Source of the DNA: Prochlorococcus sp. AG-363-O16 | GTDB taxonomy: Bacteria > Cyanobacteriota > Cyanobacteriia > PCC-6307 > Cyanobiaceae | Length of the DNA: 64,000 nucleotides | NCBI GenBank assembly: GCA_003280095.1 | Contig: QCGA01000001.1 | Coordinates: 185,664 to 249,663 of the forward strand | Direction of reading: 5' to 3' | Shown: positions 57,572-64,000 of the stretch, piece after piece | Numbering within the stretch: the first letter of the stretch is position 1 | How the letters are laid out: every line of letters begins with the position of its first letter | The notes under the pieces: model-generated | What the model saw: the letters and a program-made list of their open reading frames with translations, nothing else | Told to the model about the DNA's origin: nothing | Database searches by the model: none | Made by a program: the position numbers and the translations under genes

Positions 57572-58567
57572 ATGGAAAACTTGGAGCAGCTGCCAACACG
57601 CCACGAAGAGGTTCTAAAAGCAACGGTGCATCATTACGTTGACACCATTGAACCTGTAAGCAGCAAAACGCTCGTACAACGCTTTGGCTTGGCCGCAAGT
57701 TCAGCAACCATCCGCTCCGCTATGGGTGCTTTGGAACAAAGAGGCTATCTCACACAACCTCATACATCAGCAGGACGAGTTCCAAGCCCTCAAGGCTATA
57801 GACACTATGTAGATCGACTTCTACCACCACCAGGATGTGCAGTGCAATATCTCGAGAAGGAGTTAACAAATTTGAGCTTGCAATGGGCTTCCTTTGATGA
57901 TTTGCTATGGCATCTAACAAAAAGGCTGACAGATTTCACTGGCTTAATGAGCCTTATAACAAAGCCAGCTGGTCAAGAACCAATACTTAGAGAAATTCGA
58001 CTTGTTCAAAGTCGCAATAGGCTCTTAGTCATGCTTGTTGACAGCGCCAATCATGCTAGTCACCTAAATGTTCGCTTCACTTATCAAGCTGCACCAGAAA
58101 TAGAAGCGATTGAAAAATGGTCTCGCCAACAGTTAAGTCAATCAAGCAAAGGAGTTCTCGACTGGGCTAACCTTCCACCACAACTCCATTTAAGTGGATC
58201 GATTCTGAAAGAAGCCATAGAAAGTCATAGACATGCACAAGAAAAAGGTAATGCTGTCTTCCATGGAATGTCCCAACTAATCAGTCAACCAGAATTCAGT
58301 AATAGCAATGAATTTCGCCCTCTACTCGAACTTATGGATACTCATCCGACCGCAATAATCCCAGACAAACAAAAAAAACGTGTTTGGATAGGATCAGAAC
58401 ATCCTCAACGTGCCCTCGCTATATGTTCAGTAGTGCAAGCTTCATATAAGAATTCAGACAAGAATGTAGGGCAAGTAGTACTTGTAGGGCCAATGCGTAT
58501 GGCATATGCCACAGCTATGGCAGCGGTACAAAGCGTAGCTAAACACCTCGAAAGAATTCTGTCTTAA
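57572..58567 (+). CDS. hrcA: Heat-inducible transcription repressor HrcA
   Basis: HrcA represses groESL and other heat-shock genes through CIRCE sites. The product (331 residues from the ATG at 57572) has an N-terminal winged helix (TRHEEVLKATVHHYVDTIEPVSSKTL, SSATIRSAMGALEQRGYLTQPHTSAGRVPS) and the dimerisation GAF-like and inserted domains. The TTG at 57560 is an alternative of four more residues. No CIRCE repeat (TTAGCACTC-N9-GAGTGCTAA) is seen near this gene, so it is not obviously autoregulated. It is convergent with trpB with a 3-base gap. Confidence 0.93.
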   Translation: MENLEQLPTRHEEVLKATVHHYVDTIEPVSSKTLVQRFGLAASSATIRSAMGALEQRGYLTQPHTSAGRVPSPQGYRHYVDRLLPPPGCAVQYLEKELTNLSLQWASFDDLLWHLTKRLTDFTGLMSLITKPAGQEPILREIRLVQSRNRLLVMLVDSANHASHLNVRFTYQAAPEIEAIEKWSRQQLSQSSKGVLDWANLPPQLHLSGSILKEAIESHRHAQEKGNAVFHGMSQLISQPEFSNSNEFRPLLELMDTHPTAIIPDKQKKRVWIGSEHPQRALAICSVVQASYKNSDKNVGQVVLVGPMRMAYATAMAAVQSVAKHLERILS

Positions 58568-58570
58568 ACC

Positions 58571-59821
58571 TCACATGCGTTCATTTAACTTCTCAGCGAC
58601 AGTATTGACATCTTTATCTCCACGACCTGAACAATTGAGAACCACTTCACTACCTGGTGGAAGAGTCGGACAAAGTTCGTCCAACCATGCAAATGCATGA
58701 GCTGTTTCCAAGGCTGGAATAATTCCTTCTTGCTGACTAACTAACTGCAAGGCTGCCAAAGCCTGAGAATCAGTAACTGCAACATATTCTGCTCGACCAA
58801 TTTCAAGGAGATAACTATGCTCAGGGCCCACACCGGGATAATCGAGACCTGCGCTTATTGAATGAGCTTCTTGTACCTGGCCATTCTGATCTTGTAATAG
58901 AAGACTCATAGCCCCATGTAAAACACCAATACTGCCTTCGGTGATTGTGGCCGCATGCCTACCTGTAAAGATTCCTTCGCCTGCTGCCTCGACACCAATC
59001 ATTCGTACTGACTTGTCCTCTACAAAGGCATGAAATAGTCCCATCGCATTAGAACCTCCTCCCACACAAGCTAAAAGTACATCCGGCAATCTGCCAAAAG
59101 AGTTCTCACATTGTCTACGTGTTTCTTCGCCTATCACAGCATGAAAATCTCTCACCAACTTGGGATATGGATGAGGCCCAGCAACTGAGCCAAGTATGTA
59201 ATGGGTTGTCTCAACATTAGTTACCCAATCGCGAATAGCTTCACTCGTGGCATCTTTCAGAGTTGCAGTGCCGGCGGTAACTGGTTGTACCGTTGCACCC
59301 AGTAGTCGCATTCTAAAAACATTCAAAGCCTGCCTTCTCATGTCTTCTTCCCCCATATAAATCACACACTCAAGTCCAAAACGTGCACAAACAGTGGCAG
59401 TTGCAACGCCATGTTGACCAGCACCAGTTTCAGCAATAATTCTCTTCTTCCCCATCCGAATTGCCAACAGAGCTTGACCAAGAGCATTATTGATCTTGTG
59501 AGCACCTGTATGATTCAAATCCTCACGTTTAAGCCAAATCCTCGGACCTCCTTCAGGTCGACTGTAATGAGCAGTTAATCGTTCCGCTTCATAAAGAGGC
59601 GTAGGCCTACCTACATAAGATTTCAAAAGTCTGTTCAATTCATCCGTAAAAGCAGCGTCCTGCCAAGCCTGATCAACAGCAACCTCCAGTTCAGCAAGTG
59701 CTGGCATAAGCGTCTCTGGAACATATTGGCCTCCAAACCGCCCAAAACGTCCAAGAGGTGATGGGCGTGCACTAACAACTAAATCTTCATCCTTGGGATG
59801 GGGAGGCAACGTGCTTGTCAA
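58571..59821 (-). CDS. trpB: Tryptophan synthase beta chain
   Basis: TrpB joins indole and serine to tryptophan with PLP. The 416-residue product has [19 protein letters not shown] near 28-46, the PLP lysine K109 in [33 protein letters not shown] near 130, and the phosphate loop [10 protein letters not shown] near 247. TTG start at 59821. Isolated from trpA, as usual in cyanobacteria. It is divergent from the SUI1-domain gene. Confidence 0.96.
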   Translation of the reverse strand: MTSTLPPHPKDEDLVVSARPSPLGRFGRFGGQYVPETLMPALAELEVAVDQAWQDAAFTDELNRLLKSYVGRPTPLYEAERLTAHYSRPEGGPRIWLKREDLNHTGAHKINNALGQALLAIRMGKKRIIAETGAGQHGVATATVCARFGLECVIYMGEEDMRRQALNVFRMRLLGATVQPVTAGTATLKDATSEAIRDWVTNVETTHYILGSVAGPHPYPKLVRDFHAVIGEETRRQCENSFGRLPDVLLACVGGGSNAMGLFHAFVEDKSVRMIGVEAAGEGIFTGRHAATITEGSIGVLHGAMSLLLQDQNGQVQEAHSISAGLDYPGVGPEHSYLLEIGRAEYVAVTDSQALAALQLVSQQEGIIPALETAHAFAWLDELCPTLPPGSEVVLNCSGRGDKDVNTVAEKLNERM

Positions 59822-59874
59822 CGTTTTTCAGCGCAAGATACATAACAGCCTAAGAACTATTTGGATTGATCTGT

Positions 59875-60201
59875 ATGCCAAAAGGAAACTGGAATGAATT
59901 TAAGGATCCATTAGCTCGCTCCAAAGTCAACAACCCCATAAACACAATTCCAAAGAAAGACCAGAGAGTACGTATCGAGAAAGTCCGCAGCGGAAGAAAA
60001 GGCAAAACCGTGACTTTGATCAGCGGACTAGAAATACCTGAGGAAGAGTGCCGTAAGCTTCTGAAAGCCTTAAAAACCTCCAGTGGTACTGGAGGGACAA
60101 TTAAAGGAGGGACTCTCATCGAACTACAAGGTGATCAAATGGAAATCGCTTTAAATTATTTAAAACGAGAAGGGTTTCATCCAAAGCAATCAGGCAATTA
60201 A
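59875..60201 (+). CDS. SUI1/YciH-family translation initiation factor-like protein
   Basis: The 108-residue product has a SUI1 (eIF1-like) domain: QRVRIEKVRSGRKGKTVTLISGLE near 45-68, SSGTGGTIKGGTLIELQGDQ near 80-97 and the C-terminal EGFHPKQSG. Bacterial YciH can affect start-codon fidelity. The ATG at 59875 is preferred over a TTG three codons before. The gene is divergent from trpB and precedes cysC by 46 bases, which may be one transcript. Confidence 0.9.
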   Translation: MPKGNWNEFKDPLARSKVNNPINTIPKKDQRVRIEKVRSGRKGKTVTLISGLEIPEEECRKLLKALKTSSGTGGTIKGGTLIELQGDQMEIALNYLKREGFHPKQSGN

Positions 60202-60247
60202 AACATTCAAGACCGAACTCTTTTCTCAATAAGCATTACTCATCAAA

Positions 60248-60880
60248 ATGAATAACAACCTGCAAACTCCAAAACAAACACACTCCAAAAATATTATTTG
60301 GCATCAAGCTTCTGTCACTCGTGATTCAAGGGCAGAACTTAATGGCCACAAGAGTGCAATCCTTTGGTTTACTGGACTTTCAGGATCTGGTAAAAGCACA
60401 CTTGCCAACGCAGTTAATTTGGCACTTTTCAAGAAAGGGATCAAATCTTATGTACTGGATGGGGACAACATTCGTCATGGCCTATGTAAAGATTTAGGTT
60501 TTTCAGATACAGATCGAAAAGAGAATATTCGCAGAATTAGCGAGGTCTCTAAACTCTTTTTAGATGCAGGAGTAATAGTTCTGACCGCTTTTGTCTCTCC
60601 CTTTCGTCAAGATCGTGATACTGCAAGATCGTTAGTAGAAAAAAACGATTTCGTAGAAATTTACTGTGCCGCAGATCTAGATATCTGTGAAGGAAGAGAT
60701 CCTAAAGGATTATATGTGAAAGCAAGGGCTGGAGAAATTAAGGAATTTACTGGCATATCGAGCCCATACGAAGAACCTCTTTGTCCAGATCTAAAGTTAG
60801 ATACAGGCAAGCAAAAACTAGATAAATGTGTCGAAATAGTGCTGGAAAAGTTATTAAGCAAAAAGATAATTAATACTTAA
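60248..60880 (+). CDS. cysC: Adenylylsulfate kinase
   Basis: CysC phosphorylates APS to PAPS in sulfate assimilation. The 210-residue product has P-loop GLSGSGKST at 43-51, DGDNIRHGLCKDLGFSD near 78-94, and FVSPFRQDRDTAR near 115. It is a stand-alone kinase with about 35 N-terminal residues before the domain (IIWHQASVTRDSRAELNGHK, typical of CysC). cysK in the window acts at the end of the same pathway. It is convergent with purE. Confidence 0.95.
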   Translation: MNNNLQTPKQTHSKNIIWHQASVTRDSRAELNGHKSAILWFTGLSGSGKSTLANAVNLALFKKGIKSYVLDGDNIRHGLCKDLGFSDTDRKENIRRISEVSKLFLDAGVIVLTAFVSPFRQDRDTARSLVEKNDFVEIYCAADLDICEGRDPKGLYVKARAGEIKEFTGISSPYEEPLCPDLKLDTGKQKLDKCVEIVLEKLLSKKIINT

Positions 60881-60949
60881 ACAGCTAAGCCAACTACCAA
60901 TAAAAGCAATATGAGTTCAACTAAAAACTTTTAAAAAATCACAACGCAA

Positions 60950-61501
60950 CTAAATCTCTTCCAAATATGAATCGACACCAAGCTCAGTTAATCTTCTATC
61001 TTTAGTGACAACTTTATCATGCATTTCCTTTCGATAGTTTAAGATTTTCTTATCTAATTTTTGATCATAAATAGCCAAGATCTGCGCAGCCAGAAGTCCT
61101 GCATTTAGGCCTCCAGCTATCGCAACAGATGCCACTGGTATTCCAGCAGGCATCTGAACGATTGAATGCAAAGAATCGACTCCTGAAAGAGCACGACTTT
61201 TCACAGGAACTCCAATTACTGGAAGAGAAGTCAAGGATGCCAGCATGCCTGGCAAATGTGCGGCGCCTCCAGCACCTGCAACAATAACTTTGAGACCCCT
61301 TACCTTTGCCTTCTGAGCAAAATCAACCATCTCCAAAGGTGTCCGATGTGCTGATAGAACCCTTACTTCTACTGGCAAATCGAACTGCTCTAAAACAATG
61401 ATGGCTGGTTGCAGAGTAGGCAGATCAGAATCACTACCCATAACTACAGCCACCAATGGACCATTCTCAAAGGCGACCGAAGACACAAAAATACTCCACA
61501 A
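60950..61501 (-). CDS. purE: N5-carboxyaminoimidazole ribonucleotide mutase
   Basis: PurE moves the carboxyl group of N5-CAIR to C4 in purine synthesis. The 183-residue product has VAVVMGSDSDLPTLQPA near 17-33, SAHRTP with catalytic H52 near 50-55, AGAGGAAHLPGMLASLTSLPVIGVPV near 75-101 and a C-terminal helix. The start is uncertain: TTG 61501 gives a longer N-terminus than usual, and codons nearer LVAVVMGS (TTG or GTG near 61459) would shorten it. It is divergent from nagA across 61 bases. Confidence 0.94.
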   Translation of the reverse strand: MWSIFVSSVAFENGPLVAVVMGSDSDLPTLQPAIIVLEQFDLPVEVRVLSAHRTPLEMVDFAQKAKVRGLKVIVAGAGGAAHLPGMLASLTSLPVIGVPVKSRALSGVDSLHSIVQMPAGIPVASVAIAGGLNAGLLAAQILAIYDQKLDKKILNYRKEMHDKVVTKDRRLTELGVDSYLEEI

Positions 61502-61562
61502 GTCACTCTAAATAATGACGAGAAATACATCTTTCTGCACCAATCTTTTCTAAATCAATCAA

Positions 61563-62720
61563 ATGCGAACGATCACGAATGTTCGACTCCCTCACCCTCG
61601 AAATCATGAGGGAGACGAAAACCTATGGTGCATTTCTTTAGATAATCTCAACCGAATAGTTGAGATAAACCCAATCAAGAGTAATCCTTTAAATCAAGGC
61701 CAGGACTGGAAAGGTGATTGGCTAAGCCCAATGGGTGTTGACTTACAATTCAATGGAGGTATGGGCATCAATTTCCCAGACATCAACAATAAAGACATCC
61801 CAACATTATTCAAACTATTAGACCATTTATGGGCCGATGGTGTGGAGGCGATCTGTCCAACAATTATTACTTGTGAAATTATCAAACTCAGAAAAGCCCT
61901 CCAAGTGTTTCGAGAAGCTCGAAAACATCATCATGACAACCGATGCAAATTACTTGGAGCCCACCTTGAAGGGCCTTTCCTAGCATCCGAACGCCGAGGA
62001 GCTCACCCTAAAGAACATCTCTGCCAGCCAAGCCTTGATGCCTTGAGCGCACGTATAAACGGCTTCGAAAAAGAAATATGCCTTATGACAATTGCACCAG
62101 AAATCTCTGGAACAGCAGCAGTGATCTCGCGACTAAAAGCACTAAATATTATTGTTTCTCTGGGACACTCAAAAGCCAATACCAAGGAATCCCAAGTTGC
62201 TTTCAATCAGGGTATAAGCATGCTCACTCATACATTTAATGCCATGCCAGGATTGCATCACCGAGAACCTGGACCGATTGGATCAGCACTAAATCATGGA
62301 GATATTGCACTAGGACTTATAGCTGATGGAGTTCACGTGAATCCAACCATGGCAGTTCTTTTACACCGCCTAGCACCTGAACAGGTGGTTTTGGTTAGTG
62401 ACATGCTTTTCCCATATGGCTTGAAAGACACGAACTATCAATGGAACCAAAAACTGTTGTTGGCTGAAAAAGGGACTTGCAAATTAGAAGATGGAACACT
62501 TGTAGGAGTTAAAAGCCCTTTTCTTGATGGTTGTAAAAGACTTGCGAAATGGAATGGAACGCCCTCTGCCGCTATTTGGGCGGCAACTATGGCGTCACGA
62601 AAAGTTCTTGGAGAACGACGCCCCATACAAGAATTCTTAAAAGGTCAAACCCTAATGCAACTTCTCCGATGGAGAGGAAAATTAAATGGCGATTACCTTA
62701 ACTGGCAACACGCTGCCTAA
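61563..62720 (+). CDS. nagA: N-acetylglucosamine-6-phosphate deacetylase
   Basis: NagA deacetylates GlcNAc-6-P in amino-sugar recycling from peptidoglycan. The 385-residue amidohydrolase has MGVDLQFNGGMGINF near 57-71, the metal ligand in GAHLEGPFLA (E136) near 133-141, LGHSKANT near 205, THTFNAMPGL near 228, IADGVHVNP near 260 and SDML near 283. The Q-x-N variant of the N-terminal HxH site is known in NagA. It would fit with the GH3 glycosidase at the start of the window in a cell-wall recycling path, by inference. chlM follows after 33 bases. Confidence 0.92.
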   Translation: MRTITNVRLPHPRNHEGDENLWCISLDNLNRIVEINPIKSNPLNQGQDWKGDWLSPMGVDLQFNGGMGINFPDINNKDIPTLFKLLDHLWADGVEAICPTIITCEIIKLRKALQVFREARKHHHDNRCKLLGAHLEGPFLASERRGAHPKEHLCQPSLDALSARINGFEKEICLMTIAPEISGTAAVISRLKALNIIVSLGHSKANTKESQVAFNQGISMLTHTFNAMPGLHHREPGPIGSALNHGDIALGLIADGVHVNPTMAVLLHRLAPEQVVLVSDMLFPYGLKDTNYQWNQKLLLAEKGTCKLEDGTLVGVKSPFLDGCKRLAKWNGTPSAAIWAATMASRKVLGERRPIQEFLKGQTLMQLLRWRGKLNGDYLNWQHAA

Positions 62721-62753
62721 TATCTCATTTGCGACCACCTGATTAAATAAGCA

Positions 62754-63476
62754 ATGGACAATCAACAGGCACTCAAACAATCTGAGAAAGAAGAGGTTGC
62801 TCAATACTTCAACGGAATGGGGTTCGATCGTTGGAATCGTATTTACAGCAATAGCAATGATGTAAACAAAGTTCAACGTAATATCCGTTTGGGTCATCAA
62901 AAGACTGTTGACGATGTTCTCTGTTGGCTTAAAGAGTCCGGTGACCTGAGTGGAATTAGTTTCTGTGATGCTGGTTGCGGAGTAGGTAGTCTTTGTCTCC
63001 CTTTGGCCGCAATGGGAGCAGGATCAATAGCCGCGAGTGACATCTCATCTGCAATGGTTAAAGAAACTCAACGACGAGCTATAGAAGCCGGGCTAAACGA
63101 AACAAAACTGACCTTTATGACCTCTGACCTTGAAAGTTTAAAAGGCTCATTTCACACTGTTATATGTCTCGATGTATTCATTCATTACCCTCAAGAGGCA
63201 GCAGAAGAAATGGTTAAACACCTTTGCAGCCTTACCGAAAAGCGTTTACTTGTAAGTTTTGCTCCTTACACACCTATGCTTGCTCTTTTAAAGAAAATAG
63301 GTCAATTGTTCCCTGGAGCGAGCAAAACTACACGTGCTTATACTCTTCGGGAAGATGGGATAGTCAAGGCAGCCATGGAGTGCGGTTTCCAGCCAATGCG
63401 TAAAAGTCTTAATAAAGCACCCTTCTATTTCTCACAATTAATCGAATTCAAAAAAGAGTCAAATATTTGTTCTTAG
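62754..63476 (+). CDS. chlM: Magnesium-protoporphyrin IX O-methyltransferase
   Basis: ChlM methylates Mg-protoporphyrin IX with SAM, the second Mg-branch step of chlorophyll synthesis, at the thylakoid or envelope membrane. The 240-residue product has the YFNGMGFDRWNRIYS start (typical of ChlM) near 18-32, the SAM motif DAGCGVGSLCLPLA at 72-85, ASDISSAMVKETQRRA near 100, and CLDVFIHYPQEAAEEM near 142. The C-terminal FYFSQLIEF fits. It overlaps by 4 bases the convergent RluA-family gene. Confidence 0.95.
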   Translation: MDNQQALKQSEKEEVAQYFNGMGFDRWNRIYSNSNDVNKVQRNIRLGHQKTVDDVLCWLKESGDLSGISFCDAGCGVGSLCLPLAAMGAGSIAASDISSAMVKETQRRAIEAGLNETKLTFMTSDLESLKGSFHTVICLDVFIHYPQEAAEEMVKHLCSLTEKRLLVSFAPYTPMLALLKKIGQLFPGASKTTRAYTLREDGIVKAAMECGFQPMRKSLNKAPFYFSQLIEFKKESNICS

Positions 63477-64000
63477 TCTTTCCTGATTTCAGGTTCCATT
63501 AGCAATTTTAAGGGGGGCGGAGCTACAAAAGAAAGAATCCGGTTCATAAATGGTAGATTCAAAATAGAATGAGAATGCAACAGATATCCACCTTCTCCTG
63601 GTGTAACTGTTTGGGAAATACTTGTCCCAATCCCATACAAGGGATCCCCTGCTAGTGGAACACCTAAAGCTGCCATATGGATTCGAATTTGATGAGGACG
63701 ACCAGTAGAAATAATTACTTTATAGAGATCATCCTGATTTCTCTTTTCAATTAGCTTAATAGTAGAAGAAGCTTGCAATAAACGCCCATCAACTTGATTC
63801 CTAGAATATTCTTGAGAAGGGAAATAACCACACCAAATTTTTCGAAGTAATGGATGGTAAGTTTCACAAATAGGAATATCAATCTTCACAGACTCATTTA
63901 ATCTGAATTTCGCACTTGAGCATGCAACCGCTCGATATACCTTTTGAAAAACACAATCTCCGTTTGTACTTCTTCTGAAGAGTGAAGATAATTCTGCCCT
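63473..64000 (-). CDS. RluA-family RNA pseudouridine synthase, C-terminal part
   Basis: The frame is open to the window edge; 175 C-terminal residues are seen. FQKVYRAVA near the edge matches the KxYxAxV element that follows the catalytic region in RluA-type enzymes, and VIISTGRPHQIRIHMAALGVPLAGDPLYG is the conserved H-Q-I-R-x-H block. The catalytic Asp motif (GRLDxxTSG) would lie beyond 64000. The target base in rRNA or tRNA cannot be deduced. Convergent with chlM. Confidence 0.9.
   Translation of the reverse strand, partial: RAELSSLFRRSTNGDCVFQKVYRAVACSSAKFRLNESVKIDIPICETYHPLLRKIWCGYFPSQEYSRNQVDGRLLQASSTIKLIEKRNQDDLYKVIISTGRPHQIRIHMAALGVPLAGDPLYGIGTSISQTVTPGEGGYLLHSHSILNLPFMNRILSFVAPPPLKLLMEPEIRKD

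Overview
The window is a gene-dense stretch of the chromosome of a marine picocyanobacterium, most likely a low-light-type Prochlorococcus (inference). The evidence is plant-type carotenoid desaturases (crtP, crtQ), cyanobacterial NDH-1 subunits including NdhM and NdhO, the cyanobacterial/plastid genes ycf3, ycf34 and chlM, the response regulators RpaA and RpaB, an SLH-domain porin, a moderately AT-rich composition, and very tight packing with many 1-50 bp overlaps and frequent TTG/GTG starts. I see no phage genes, insertion sequences or CRISPR array.

Layout. 1-11000: end of a GH3 glycosidase, hemD, crtQ with a START-like partner gene, an A-type Fe-S carrier, a TPR protein, an LpxB-related glycosyltransferase, a TIGR01777 epimerase, ndhO, a large membrane glycosyltransferase, a J-domain protein and cysK. 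11165-13006: an abundant-type porin with a clear terminator and an unusually structured upstream region. 13007-20462: five consecutive polytopic-membrane or glycosyltransferase genes (two GT39-like, one GT2-GtrA fusion, two DUF2079), partly much AT-richer than the flanks, which I read as a cell-surface glycan cluster. 20644-29701: UPF0367, an ABC ATPase, tRNA-Asn, rpaA, holB-tmk-copper ATPase, ycf3, radA and rpaB. 29682-34280: plsX-fabH-fabD-plsC lipid operon, then a DUF218 gene. 34283-36925: tsaB, ycf34, cca and an RRM protein.

36965-46062 is photosynthesis-centred: crtB and crtP, ndhM with a coupled DUF3172 gene, the LysR regulator rbcR, an NnrU/Z-ISO-like gene, ndhF and ndhD. 46099-51162 holds scpA, a sugar-phosphate nucleotidyltransferase, a metF-like gene, a PedR-type LuxR regulator, a CYTH gene and NAD kinase. 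51172-55245 is gltA-ndhA-ndhI-ndhG-ndhE on the minus strand. 55482-64000 holds a DUF3352 gene, rhodanese, hrcA, trpB, SUI1, cysC, purE, nagA, chlM and the end of an RluA-family gene.

Functionally the window carries eight NDH-1 subunits (O, M, F, D, A, I, G, E), three steps of lycopene synthesis plus a candidate zeta-carotene isomerase, two chlorophyll/haem steps (hemD, chlM), the acyl/phospholipid initiation set, and regulators tied to light, redox and carbon (RpaA, RpaB, PedR, RbcR). The most interesting non-coding signals are a 20-bp perfect inverted repeat enclosing further hairpins in front of the porin, a likely Yfr1 small-RNA target at the same porin's ribosome binding site, and a competing-hairpin arrangement upstream of rpaA.
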